This document shows, piece by piece, positions 9,929-19,297 of a stretch of DNA of 64,000 nt. The notes beneath the pieces were generated by a model. The model did no database searches. It worked only from the letters and a program-made list of their open reading frames with translations, and was not told the origin of the DNA. The translations under genes were made by a program, and so were the position numbers. The DNA is taken from the NCBI RefSeq assembly GCF_900142765.1, contig NZ_FRCB01000005.1, forward strand, positions 1 to 64,000. Direction: 5' to 3'. Position 1 is the stretch's first letter, and each line of letters starts with the position of its first letter. Source of the DNA: Roseovarius litoreus (GTDB lineage Bacteria; Pseudomonadota; Alphaproteobacteria; Rhodobacterales; Rhodobacteraceae).

Positions 9929-10555
9929 TCAGTTGGTGGCAGCACCTTGCGGCATCAGGTCGGCGCGGATCTTGTAGGTCCAGTCTCCGCCGGCATTTTT
10001 CCAGCCATTGACGCTGCGCGCCCCGCTCTCGGCCTTGTCGCCCTCGAACCCGTCGACCACCGTATAAAGCGGCGCGGTCACCCCGGCCTCGACCAGCGCA
10101 TCGACAGCCGCCGCGCTGCGCGATCCCGACCGGCACATGATGAGCACCGCCGCCGGGTCCTTGTCTGCAAGAAAGGCCTTCATTTGCGGGACGAAATCGG
10201 GGTTGTCCATCATTCCGAAGATTTGCTTTTTCGCATTGTAGGGATGGTCCGGGTTCACCAGCTTGAAGGGCAGAAGGATATCCGTAGGCGTCGCATAGCC
10301 CACGAACATCGCCTCTTCGGGGCTGCGGACATCCACCAGCAGAACATCGTCGCGGGCGGCGACAGCGGCGATGGAATCGGCGGCTGTGACATAAAGCCCG
10401 GTCTTGTTGATCTTCTTTTCAGGCAGTTCTGCCACGGCAACGGAACTGGCGATGGCGGCAGCCGGGCTGTCGGCCCAAACGGGCAGGGCCGGGGTGGACA
10501 GCGCCACCGCCACTGCAAGGGCGGGAATGGTGAGGAAACGGGAAAAAACGGTCAT
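9929..10555 (-). CDS. Exported single-domain rhodanese-like protein
   Basis: The 208-residue product starts with a signal peptide (MTVFSRFLTIPALAVAVA...VWA). A rhodanese domain with LLVDVRSPEEAMFVGYA and the active-site loop MCRSGSRSAAA follows. The loop cysteine suggests periplasmic sulfurtransferase or redox activity; the partner is unknown. Relatives are sometimes encoded near respiratory or PQQ-linked genes, but nothing here shows that. Start 10555 was chosen because GGAGG precedes it by five bases. It lies about 90 bp downstream of trpE and on the same strand. Confidence 0.75.
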   Translation of the reverse strand: MTVFSRFLTIPALAVAVALSTPALPVWADSPAAAIASSVAVAELPEKKINKTGLYVTAADSIAAVAARDDVLLVDVRSPEEAMFVGYATPTDILLPFKLVNPDHPYNAKKQIFGMMDNPDFVPQMKAFLADKDPAAVLIMCRSGSRSAAAVDALVEAGVTAPLYTVVDGFEGDKAESGARSVNGWKNAGGDWTYKIRADLMPQGAATN

Positions 10556-10647
10556 TTGGCCTCCGATAAGATACATTCCTGGATGGGAATGTGAGGCCTG
10601 TCTAAAGGTGATCCGGCAGTGTAGCTTTGATCTGTGTCAAGCGCTGT

Positions 10648-12162
<1,515 letters not shown>

Positions 12163-12174
12163 GAACCGCGCCCC

Positions 12175-14016
12175 TTACTGGAAAGTGCCATGTACGGCGT
12201 TGATCGCCTGCTGATCGATTTCGATCTCGGCGCGGGTCCGGATGTCGGTTGCGAGCAGCTGGTAGAAATCCTGCGCCATGCTGGAGGCGGACTGGTCGCG
12301 AAGCGCGGTCCGAAGCCGGGCCAGTTCTTCGTTGTCGGAGGAAGGCGGGCGGACGGCGTCGAGCCGCAGGATGAACACGCGCGTATTGCCTTCGATCAGG
12401 GCGACGCCGCCTTGTTCCATGCCGAAGACGGTTTCGATGAATTCACGCGGGGTATCTGGTTGAAAGCCTTGCCGCGTCAGGTTTTGCGCATCCAGAGTGT
12501 CGAGCCCCAGATCGGTAAAATCGCTGCCATTGCGGAGGCTGGCGACCAGCGGTTCGGCTTTTTCGGTCAGCGCCGCAACGGTGGCCTGCTGGCGCCAACC
12601 GGCAAGAACCGCATCGCGCACCTCGTCGAGCGGCTGGATTTCGGGTTCGACCACGCGGTCGAGGCGCATGGCGAAGATGCCGCCATCGCCAAGCTGTTCG
12701 ACATCGGGAAAATCATCCTCGGTGATCGCCTGCGCGGCCTGCCGGAAGGCGTCATATGCGCCGATCCCTTCGGTCACGCCGGAATGCCAGTCGATCTGGC
12801 CCTGTTCCATGTCGGTCTCGGCGGCCAGATCCTCGATCGTGGCGCCACCGGCCAGCAGATCCGCGATGCGGTCGATGCGGCTGTCGATGACGCGGCGGGC
12901 GCGGTCGGCGGCAAGCGTGTCGCGCAGAAGCGGCTCGGCCTCTTCGAAGGTGGTTTCCTGCGCGGAAAGAATGGCGTTGACCCGGAAGAGTGCAGGCCCG
13001 AGATCGGTTTCGACCGGGCCGACCACGTCACCGGCCTGGGCTGCGAAGACAACCTCTGCGGCGGTGCCCAGATCCTCGCGGGCGACATCGCCCAGATCCA
13101 CATCGACTAGATCCAGACCGCGTTGCGCCACGAGGGTTTCGAAGTCAGTGCTGCCATCGTTGATTCCGGCAATCGCGGTTTGGGCCGCGCCCATGTCCGC
13201 AAAGGCCAGACGCTCGACAAGTCGGCGCTCGGGCTGGTTGAATTCGTCTATGCGCTCTTCATAGGCGTCGCGCAGGGATTGTTCATCCACCTCGACCGTG
13301 TCGATGATCATCTCGGGCGTGAGCCACGCATAGGTGATCCGCTTGGTTTCCGGTGTCGTGAAGCTGGGCAGGTTACCTTGATGATAGCTGCGCAGGTCTT
13401 CCTCGGTCGGGGTGGGCAATCCGGTGTCGAGATCGGCGCGCTCGAGCACGGCCCAGGTGACATCGCGCTCCTCGCCCAGATAGGTCAGCAGGGTCTCGAG
13501 ATAGGCGTCGGGCACGGTGACACCGGCCATAACGGCGCTTTGCACGAGGGCGCGGGCGGTTTCCGCGCGCATGTCGTCTTCGAACTCGCCTTCGGTCAGC
13601 CCGATCCGGTCCAGCGTGAAGGCATAAGCCTCGCGGTCGAAATTGCCGTCGATCCCCTGGAATGCCGGGATGCCGAGGATCTGTTGGCGCAGATTGTCGT
13701 CACCGATCGAGACGCCCAGCCGGGTCGCCTCGTGATCGAAGGAGGCGGTGGTGACAAGCTGTGCCAGCACCTGATCGGGGATGCCCATCTCGCGGGCCTG
13801 CTGGAACGAAATGGCCCCGCCACGTTCGGCTTCGCGGGCGCGGATTTCGTTCTGCAGGGCGCGGGCATAGTCATTCGTGCGGATTTCTGCGGTGCCGACG
13901 CGGGCGACAGTGCCGAATGCGCCGCCCAGATTGGTCGCGCCAAAGCCCGCCAGACCGATGATGAGCAGACCCATCAGGATCCAGACAAACGTTCTCGATA
14001 TGCCCTTGGCTGCCAT
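12175..14016 (-). CDS. PpiD/SurA-type membrane-anchored peptidyl-prolyl isomerase
   Basis: The 613-residue protein has one N-terminal transmembrane helix (FVWILMGLLIIGLAGFGA). A SurA_N-type region follows (about residues 35-190, with IPDQVLAQLVTTASFDHEA). Next comes a parvulin (PPIC) domain, recognisable in RRLVERLAFADMGAAQ and FETLVAQRGLDLVDVDLGDV, and a C-terminal helical part. This layout is that of PpiD, a periplasmic chaperone tethered to the inner membrane at the translocon exit. The parvulin domain looks diverged, so isomerase activity is uncertain. It lies directly upstream of trpE. Confidence 0.85.
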   Translation of the reverse strand: MAAKGISRTFVWILMGLLIIGLAGFGATNLGGAFGTVARVGTAEIRTNDYARALQNEIRAREAERGGAISFQQAREMGIPDQVLAQLVTTASFDHEATRLGVSIGDDNLRQQILGIPAFQGIDGNFDREAYAFTLDRIGLTEGEFEDDMRAETARALVQSAVMAGVTVPDAYLETLLTYLGEERDVTWAVLERADLDTGLPTPTEEDLRSYHQGNLPSFTTPETKRITYAWLTPEMIIDTVEVDEQSLRDAYEERIDEFNQPERRLVERLAFADMGAAQTAIAGINDGSTDFETLVAQRGLDLVDVDLGDVAREDLGTAAEVVFAAQAGDVVGPVETDLGPALFRVNAILSAQETTFEEAEPLLRDTLAADRARRVIDSRIDRIADLLAGGATIEDLAAETDMEQGQIDWHSGVTEGIGAYDAFRQAAQAITEDDFPDVEQLGDGGIFAMRLDRVVEPEIQPLDEVRDAVLAGWRQQATVAALTEKAEPLVASLRNGSDFTDLGLDTLDAQNLTRQGFQPDTPREFIETVFGMEQGGVALIEGNTRVFILRLDAVRPPSSDNEELARLRTALRDQSASSMAQDFYQLLATDIRTRAEIEIDQQAINAVHGTFQ

Positions 14017-14061
14017 GCGGCCCCCTCGTGAAATGGCTTGATACTCGTGGTTTGGACCTGT

Positions 14062-15267
14062 CTACGCGCTGTCCGTGGCAGGGGCAAGAGGCCAGCCCAG
14101 TGACGCCAGGCGGTCGAACAGAACCCCGATACGGGGCCGATCCACATTGGCGAAGGCCACGCGCATCTGCCGCGCGCCTGCGGTGGACCCTTCGGGCTGG
14201 AACATCGTGCCGGGCAGGAGCAGAATGCCCGCCTCGCGCACGAGTTTCGGGGCCAGCTCATGTGAGGGCAGCGCGAAAGGGTGCTCCAGATAGGCGAAAT
14301 ACGCGCCACACCCCATCAAGCGCCACCCGGCCTCGCGCAGCTTGGGCATGTTGTCATGGATCGCGGCGCGGCGGTCCAGGATCTCGGCCCGTTCCCCCGC
14401 CAGCCATTGCGACAGGTTGCGCATCCCCCAAAGCGCCGCGATCTGGCCCAACTGGTTGGGGCAGATGGTGGCTGCATCGAGGAATTTCTCGACCTCGGCC
14501 AGTCGTGCAGCGCCGGTGACCATCGCGCCGACCCGGTGTCCGGTCAGCCGGTAGGCCTTGGAAAAGGAATAGAGATGGATCAGCGTGTCGCCCCAGTCGG
14601 GATCGGCAAACAGATCATGCGGCGCACCGGGGCGCGCATCGAAATCGCGGTAGGTTTCGTCGATGATGAGCGCGATGCCGCGCGATCGGGCCAGATTGAA
14701 GAAGGCGCGCACCAGATCGGCGGGATATTCCACGCCGCCGGGATTGTTCGGTGTGACCAGCACGATGGCGCGGGTGCGATCGGTGATCAGATGCGCGGCC
14801 TCGTCGGGATCGGGCAGCAGTTCGGCATCGGTGGCCAGCGGGACCGTCCGCACGCCGCTGATATCCAGCCACATCTTGTGATTGAAGTACCATGGCGTCG
14901 GCAGGATCACTTCGTCGCCATCGGTGCAGAGCGTCGCGATGCTGGCGCAGAACGCCTCATTGCACCCCGAGGTGATTGCGACCTGTCGCGAGCTGACATC
15001 GCCGCCATAGGTGGCGGACCACTGCGCGGCCAGTTCGGCGCGCAACTCGGGATTGCCCAGAACCGGCCCGTAAAGATGCGCCTGAGGGTCTGACATCGCG
15101 GCTTCGGCAATCACCTGGCGCAAGGCTTCGGGGGGCACATCCACGGGTGCGGCCTGACTGACATTGATCAGCGGACGATCCTCGGGGAATGTGACGCCGT
15201 CCAGCCAACGGCGCGCTTCCATCACCGGAGGGGCAAAGGTGGTAGCGGTACGGGGCAGGCGCATCAT
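14062..15267 (-). CDS. PLP-dependent class I/II aminotransferase
   Basis: The 401-residue fold-type I aminotransferase has the substrate-loop region SQAAPVDVPPEALRQVI, YGPVLGNPELRAELAAQW, LVTPNNPGGVEYP, IIDETYRDFD and the PLP-lysine motif YSFSKAYRLTGHRVG. The substrate cannot be read from sequence. ATG 15267 was selected over upstream codons because GGAG precedes it at a short distance and MMRLPRTATTFAPP is family-like; ATG 15264 is equally possible. It follows gpt by about 20 bp and is probably co-transcribed. Confidence 0.87.
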   Translation of the reverse strand: MMRLPRTATTFAPPVMEARRWLDGVTFPEDRPLINVSQAAPVDVPPEALRQVIAEAAMSDPQAHLYGPVLGNPELRAELAAQWSATYGGDVSSRQVAITSGCNEAFCASIATLCTDGDEVILPTPWYFNHKMWLDISGVRTVPLATDAELLPDPDEAAHLITDRTRAIVLVTPNNPGGVEYPADLVRAFFNLARSRGIALIIDETYRDFDARPGAPHDLFADPDWGDTLIHLYSFSKAYRLTGHRVGAMVTGAARLAEVEKFLDAATICPNQLGQIAALWGMRNLSQWLAGERAEILDRRAAIHDNMPKLREAGWRLMGCGAYFAYLEHPFALPSHELAPKLVREAGILLLPGTMFQPEGSTAGARQMRVAFANVDRPRIGVLFDRLASLGWPLAPATDSA

Positions 15268-15286
15268 CCGGGTCTCCGATAGGGGG

Positions 15287-15787
15287 TCAGGCGCCGCGAT
15301 AGGGCTCAACGTATTGAAGGGCCATGTCCCAGGGGAAGAAGATCCAGGTGTCCTGGCTGACTTCGGTCACGAAGGTATCGACCATGTCGCGCCCCATGGG
15401 TTTGGCATAGACGGTCGCCACATGGGCCTTGGGCATCCGCTCGCGCACCACCTTGAGGGTGCGCCCGGTATCGACCAGATCATCGACGATCAGCACGCCC
15501 TCACCGTCGCCGACAAGATCCATGTCGGGCGATTTGATGACTTGGGCTTCGGACTGGGTCTGATGGTTGTAGGATTTCACGCTGATCGTATCGACGGTGC
15601 GAATGTCCAGCTCACGGGCGACGATCATCGCCGGGGCCATGCCGCCGCGGGTGATGGCGATCACGGCGCGCCATTCCCCGCCCGCCGGTGCGACATCCTG
15701 CAGCCGCCACGCCAGTGCGCGGGCATCACGGTGCAATTGATCCCAGCTGACGTGGAAGCCTTTTTCATGGGGCAGGCGGTCTGTCAT
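15287..15787 (-). CDS. gpt: Xanthine-guanine phosphoribosyltransferase
   Basis: The enzyme salvages xanthine and guanine to nucleotides with PRPP. The 166-residue protein shows [20 protein letters not shown], the PRPP-binding motif [16 protein letters not shown] and the C-terminal segment [12 protein letters not shown]. Length and motifs fit Gpt rather than hypoxanthine-specific Hpt. The start at 15787 gives [20 protein letters not shown], as in relatives. It sits about 80 bp downstream of fabI and just upstream of the aminotransferase. Confidence 0.92.
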   Translation of the reverse strand: MTDRLPHEKGFHVSWDQLHRDARALAWRLQDVAPAGGEWRAVIAITRGGMAPAMIVARELDIRTVDTISVKSYNHQTQSEAQVIKSPDMDLVGDGEGVLIVDDLVDTGRTLKVVRERMPKAHVATVYAKPMGRDMVDTFVTEVSQDTWIFFPWDMALQYVEPYRGA

Positions 15788-15869
15788 GGGGTGGTCCTTG
15801 GTGTCTTGCGGCAGGGGGCGCCGTGATCCGCAGGCTGGCAAGGTCACGGCAGGCCCATGCGTGCCGGTG

Positions 15870-16676
15870 TCAGGTCTTGTCGATATCTGGCGCGTCCACG
15901 GCCTTCATGCCGACGACATGGTAGCCCGCGTCGACATGCAGGACTTCGCCGGTGGTGCCGCTGCCCAGATCGCTGAGCAGGTAGAGCGCGGATTTGCCCA
16001 CATCCTCGATGGTCACGTTGCGCCGCAGTGGCGAGTTCAGCTCGTTCCATTTCAGGATATAGCGGAAATCGCCGATGCCGCTGGCGGCAAGCGTCTTGAT
16101 CGGGCCAGCGCTGATCGCGTTGACGCGGATGCCGTCCTTGCCCAGATCCTCGGCCAGATACATCACGCTGGCCTCGAGTGCGGCCTTGGCGACGCCCATC
16201 ACGTTGTAATGCGGCATCACCTGCTCGGCGCCGTAATAGGTGAGCGTCAGCATCGAGCCGCCTTCGTTCATCATCTTTTCGGCGCGCTGCGCGATGGCGG
16301 TGAAGGAATAGACCGAAATGTCCATCGTGTTCAGGAAATTGGCCCGGCTGGTATCGACATAGCGCCCGCGCAATTCGGTCTTGTCGGAAAAGCCGATGGC
16401 ATGCACGACGAAATCCAGCTTGCCCCATTGGGCTTCGAGATCCGAGAAGAGCGCATCGACCGTGTCCATGTCGCCGACATCGCAGGGCAGAACGATGGAT
16501 GAGCCAAGCTGTTCGGCCAAGGGGCCCACGCGCTTCTTGAGCGCCTCACCCTGATAGGAGAAGGCAAGCTCGGCGCCGGCATCGGCGCAGGCCTTGGCGA
16601 TTCCCCAGGCGATGGACTTGTCGTTCGCAAGACCCATGATGAGACCGCGCTTGCCCGCCATCAGTTGATTTGACAT
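15870..16676 (-). CDS. fabI: Enoyl-[acyl-carrier-protein] reductase (NADH) FabI
   Basis: FabI performs the last reduction of each fatty acid elongation round and is the triclosan target in many bacteria. The 268-residue protein begins with [20 protein letters not shown], the FabI variant of the Rossmann glycine motif. It has the catalytic Y-x6-K pair in YNVMGVAK and [17 protein letters not shown]. It is divergent from pdxH, with about 150 bp between the starts. Alphaproteobacteria often carry two FabI paralogues; only one is in the window. Confidence 0.95.
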   Translation of the reverse strand: MSNQLMAGKRGLIMGLANDKSIAWGIAKACADAGAELAFSYQGEALKKRVGPLAEQLGSSIVLPCDVGDMDTVDALFSDLEAQWGKLDFVVHAIGFSDKTELRGRYVDTSRANFLNTMDISVYSFTAIAQRAEKMMNEGGSMLTLTYYGAEQVMPHYNVMGVAKAALEASVMYLAEDLGKDGIRVNAISAGPIKTLAASGIGDFRYILKWNELNSPLRRNVTIEDVGKSALYLLSDLGSGTTGEVLHVDAGYHVVGMKAVDAPDIDKT

Positions 16677-16846
16677 TTCTTGCCCCCGGCCCAGCTTTCG
16701 TTCTGCTGTTCCCTTTAGGCGATCACCGATGGGGCATCAAGCGAAACGCGCCCGCGTCGCGTGCGCTCCACGACCACGCAACGCTTGCCTGAGGGTGGCC
16801 GACCCGCTAGGCGCTGCCATGAGACACGCAAATGGAAAAACAGGAC

Positions 16847-17452
16847 ATGACCGACAGAACAGGCATTTTCGCCGGGGATGATCCCTTCGTCATCGCACAG
16901 CGTTGGCTGGAAGAGGCCGAACAGAGCGAGATCAACGACCCCAATGCCGTGGCGCTGGCCACGGTGGACGCGACCGGGCTTCCCAATGTGCGCATGGTGC
17001 TGCTCAAGGAGATCAGCCCCGACAGCTTCTGGTTCTACACCAACTACAACAGCGCCAAGGGGCGCGAGCTTGAGCAATCCGGCAAGGCCGCCATGGTGCT
17101 GCACTGGAAATCCCTGCGCCGGCAGTTGCGCATTCGCGGCACCGTGACCCGCGAGGATGGGCCGGAGGCGGATGCCTATTACGCGTCGCGATCGCTCAAG
17201 AGCCGGTTGGGGGCCTGGGCCTCGCGGCAGTCCGAGCCTTTGGAATCGCGCACGGCACTGATGGCGAAGGTCGCCAAAATCACCGCGCAGAAGGGACCGA
17301 ATCCCGAGCGGCCGCCGTTTTGGGGCGGTTTTCGTCTGTCACCGGTAGAAATAGAATTCTGGGCAGATGGTGCATTTCGACTGCATGACAGGTTCGTCTG
17401 GCGACGCGAACACCCTGAAAATGAATGGGAAATTCACCGTCTTAACCCTTGA
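16847..17452 (+). CDS. pdxH: Pyridoxamine/pyridoxine 5'-phosphate oxidase
   Basis: This FMN enzyme oxidises pyridoxine or pyridoxamine phosphate to pyridoxal phosphate. The 201-residue protein includes [49 protein letters not shown] and the C-terminal [18 protein letters not shown]...W, all PdxH hallmarks. ATG 16847 ([14 protein letters not shown]) is preferred by comparison with relatives; ATG 16832 in the same frame would add five residues. It is divergent from fabI and about 120 bp upstream of the cold-shock gene. Confidence 0.94.
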   Translation: MTDRTGIFAGDDPFVIAQRWLEEAEQSEINDPNAVALATVDATGLPNVRMVLLKEISPDSFWFYTNYNSAKGRELEQSGKAAMVLHWKSLRRQLRIRGTVTREDGPEADAYYASRSLKSRLGAWASRQSEPLESRTALMAKVAKITAQKGPNPERPPFWGGFRLSPVEIEFWADGAFRLHDRFVWRREHPENEWEIHRLNP

Positions 17453-17536
17453 CATTCACGTTACGCAAAATGCAAGGCGCTGATAAAAATGGATTTTCTG
17501 CTTGAATCTCAGTGCTGATGTATCGCAAGACTCTAG

Positions 17537-17560
17537 ACAGTCTTGGGGGATTAAGACTGT
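17537..17560 (+). promoter_or_regulatory. Stem-loop just upstream of the cold-shock gene RBS
   Basis: A perfect 8-bp stem, ACAGTCTT at 17537-17544 and AAGACTGT at 17553-17560, encloses an 8-base loop. It lies directly before the AGGAAAG ribosome-binding region and the GTG start of the double-CSD gene. It could modulate translation with temperature, as in cold-shock mRNAs, but that is inference. Confidence 0.5.
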
Positions 17561-17575
17561 TTGGGTAGGAAAGAA

Positions 17576-18109
17576 GTGACCAAAGAAAATGAATTCACTC
17601 GTAGGATAAAAGGACGTGTTAAGTGGTTTGACCCTGTAAAGGGATTTGGTTTTGTTGTCGCCGATGAAGGCGGTCCTGATATTCTGTTACATGCCAATGT
17701 GTTGCGTAATTTCGGCCAGAGTTCTGTCGCCGACCGCGCAGGCGTTGAAATCGACGTACAAGATACGGAAAGAGGAATTCAGGCGGTTGAGGTTTATTCA
17801 ATCGAGCCGCCTGATGACACGGAAGGCACCGGTCTGGCCGATCTCGATGAGATCGATCCCGAGGTGATCCGCTCGGCCCCATTGGAGCCGGCGAGAGTGA
17901 AATGGTTCGATAAGGGTAAGGGCTTCGGTTTTGCCAATACGTTCGGCCGTGACGAGGATGTCTTCGTGCATGTCGAGGTTCTGCGTCGCTCGGGTCTGGC
18001 AGATTTGCAACCGGGTGAAGCGCTTGCCATGCGTGTGATCGAAGGCAAACGTGGCCGTATGGCCACCGAGGTGTGTGGATGGGAAATGGCCGTAAGGGAA
18101 CCGCGCTAG
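17576..18109 (+). CDS. Double cold-shock-domain protein
   Basis: The 177-residue protein carries two CSD/OB-fold domains. The first is around residues 10-70 (GRVKWFDPVKGFGFVVADEG) and the second around residues 105-170 (ARVKWFDKGKGFGFANTFG). Each has the RNP1-like KGFGF motif for single-stranded nucleic acid binding, and an acidic linker separates them. Dual-CSD proteins of this type are common in alphaproteobacteria and are thought to act as RNA chaperones. GTG 17576 was chosen since AGGAAAG precedes it by a few bases; a TTG at 17561 lies in the same frame. The first third is AT-rich compared with neighbouring genes. The 3' end overlaps the next gene. Confidence 0.9.
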   Translation: MTKENEFTRRIKGRVKWFDPVKGFGFVVADEGGPDILLHANVLRNFGQSSVADRAGVEIDVQDTERGIQAVEVYSIEPPDDTEGTGLADLDEIDPEVIRSAPLEPARVKWFDKGKGFGFANTFGRDEDVFVHVEVLRRSGLADLQPGEALAMRVIEGKRGRMATEVCGWEMAVREPR

Positions 18110-18561
18110 GCGCTTTGGTTCTGATTGTCTGCCTGGGCCTGCCGGCCTGGGCGTCCGAGTGTCGGCAAGACCAGGTCAATCTCAGGGGGTCCTGGGGCGA
18201 GGCGCGTTTCTCCGTCGAAGTGGCGGATGACGATGCCGAACGTGCACAGGGCCTCATGAATCGCGAAAGCATGCCTCGCAGTGCGGGCATGCTTTTCGTG
18301 TATCCTGCGCCCAAACGGGTGGGGTTCTGGATGAAAAACACCCTGATCCCGTTGGATATCATCTTCATGGATAATACCGGCACGGTGCAACATGTGCATC
18401 ACCAGGCACAGCCGGGGGATCTTCGCCCGAAATTCGGCGGCGATAACATCCAGTATGTGCTCGAGATCAATGGGGGCCTTTCGAGGCAGATGGGGATCGC
18501 GCGCGGTACCCAGTTGCGGCATCCCGCAATCGCCCAAGATCGCGCGGCATGGTCCTGTTAG
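18079..18561 (+). CDS. Exported DUF192 family protein
   Basis: The 160-residue product has a signal peptide (about residues 5-27, ALGALVLIVCLGLPAWA). A DUF192 domain follows, with DDAERAQGLMNRESMP, GMLFVYPAPKRVGFWMKNT and LDIIFMDNTGTVQHVHH. The RxxGLM and FWMKNT motifs define the family, whose biochemical role is unknown. It overlaps the cold-shock gene by 31 bp, so translation may be coupled. ATG 18079 was chosen; a GTG at 18073 is in the same frame. Confidence 0.85.
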   Translation: MGNGRKGTALGALVLIVCLGLPAWASECRQDQVNLRGSWGEARFSVEVADDDAERAQGLMNRESMPRSAGMLFVYPAPKRVGFWMKNTLIPLDIIFMDNTGTVQHVHHQAQPGDLRPKFGGDNIQYVLEINGGLSRQMGIARGTQLRHPAIAQDRAAWSC

Positions 18562-18604
18562 GCCTTTTCAATCCCGATCCGGCAGAGTAGACACGCCCAC
18601 GGTC

Positions 18605-18681
18605 CGGGGCGTAGCGCAGTCTGGTAGCGCACCTGTTTTGGGTACAGGGGGTCGTGAGTTCGAATCTCGCCGCCCCGACCA
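18605..18681 (+). tRNA. tRNA-Pro (anticodon TGG)
   Basis: The cloverleaf is complete. Acceptor CGGGGCG pairs with CGCCCCG. The D arm begins GTAGCGCAG. The anticodon stem CCTGT/ACAGG has loop TTTGGGT, giving TGG. The T arm contains GTTCGAATC. CCA is encoded. Confidence 0.97.
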
Positions 18682-18711
18682 CTTCTCCACATTGATGATT
18701 GCCGCCGTGAT

Positions 18712-18745
18712 GGCCCGCCGATTCTGTGCGGGCCGTGGCATTTTT
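18712..18745 (+). terminator. Rho-independent terminator after tRNA-Pro
   Basis: GGCCCGC at 18712-18718 pairs with GCGGGCC at 18728-18734, and a T-rich stretch (ATTTTT) follows six bases later. It probably ends the tRNA-Pro transcript, possibly with read-through from the DUF192 gene. Confidence 0.65.
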
Positions 18746-18787
18746 GCCCCGTGATGCGCTTCCTATGGTGGGGTGCCTAGGGAATGA

Positions 18788-18803
18788 CCACTATATGTAG
18801 TGG
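18788..18803 (+). promoter_or_regulatory. Putative NrdR box 1 (nrdJ leader)
   Basis: CCACTATATGTAGTGG is a 16-bp near-palindrome that matches the NrdR-box pattern (acaCwAtATaTwGtgt) at nearly all positions. NrdR is the ATP-cone repressor of ribonucleotide reductase genes. A second box lies 317 bp downstream, still upstream of nrdJ. Confidence 0.75.
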
Positions 18804-19015
18804 AGGGGCGGGCGCGGTGTTTTTGCTCGCCCGACGCGCTGAAGAGCGTTCGTTTGTCGCGTGGGTGGTTGGGGCAACACCTCAAATCCGGGCCATAACC
18901 CCCTAAAAACACGCTGCTTTCGACGATGCAGGGGCACCACCGCGCCTGCGTCGCAAAGCGGCATCGCGGCGCGGGTGAATCACATTGCGCGGCCCGGACC
19001 GAATTGCTGCTTGCA

Positions 19016-19061
19016 GGTCAATGAAATTTTTAGGTCCAAACTGGTAAAAATTACGTTGACC
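19016..19061 (+). promoter_or_regulatory. Large inverted repeat in the nrdJ leader
   Basis: GGTCAATGAAATTTTTA (19016-19032) and TAAAAATTACGTTGACC (19045-19061) form a 17-bp stem with two imperfect positions around a 12-base loop. It lies between the two NrdR boxes. The rest of the 18682-19297 region shows no convincing gene. The element could be an mRNA leader structure or a protein-binding site. Confidence 0.6.
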
Positions 19062-19104
19062 GCGCCCCTCTGCATACGTCACTTTGTATGGGCCGACGCT
19101 GAAG

Positions 19105-19120
19105 CCACAAGATATAGTGT
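19105..19120 (+). promoter_or_regulatory. Putative NrdR box 2 (nrdJ leader)
   Basis: CCACAAGATATAGTGT fits the NrdR consensus, including the invariant-looking CwA...TwG core. It is about 178 bp before the nrdJ ATG. An embedded TATAGT could be a promoter -10 element, which would place the repressor over the promoter, but no good -35 partner was found. Confidence 0.75.
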
Positions 19121-19297
19121 GCGGCGGTCGGTCAGGGACAGAACCCCATCAGATACCCGACGTGATCGGGACCACAGACCTGTACGGTGTTGCGCCGTGC
19201 CGGAGCGGGGGACGTTTCTGCCGAATGACACGGCCCGACGGGGCTGCGGGATCGGACGACCTTGACGTGAAACGCTGAATTATGGGGCAGCAAGAAC

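Noticed and set aside
18682-19297. Cobalamin riboswitch upstream of the B12-dependent nrdJ
   Set aside because: No B12 box or core elements could be found; the leader instead has NrdR boxes and an inverted repeat.
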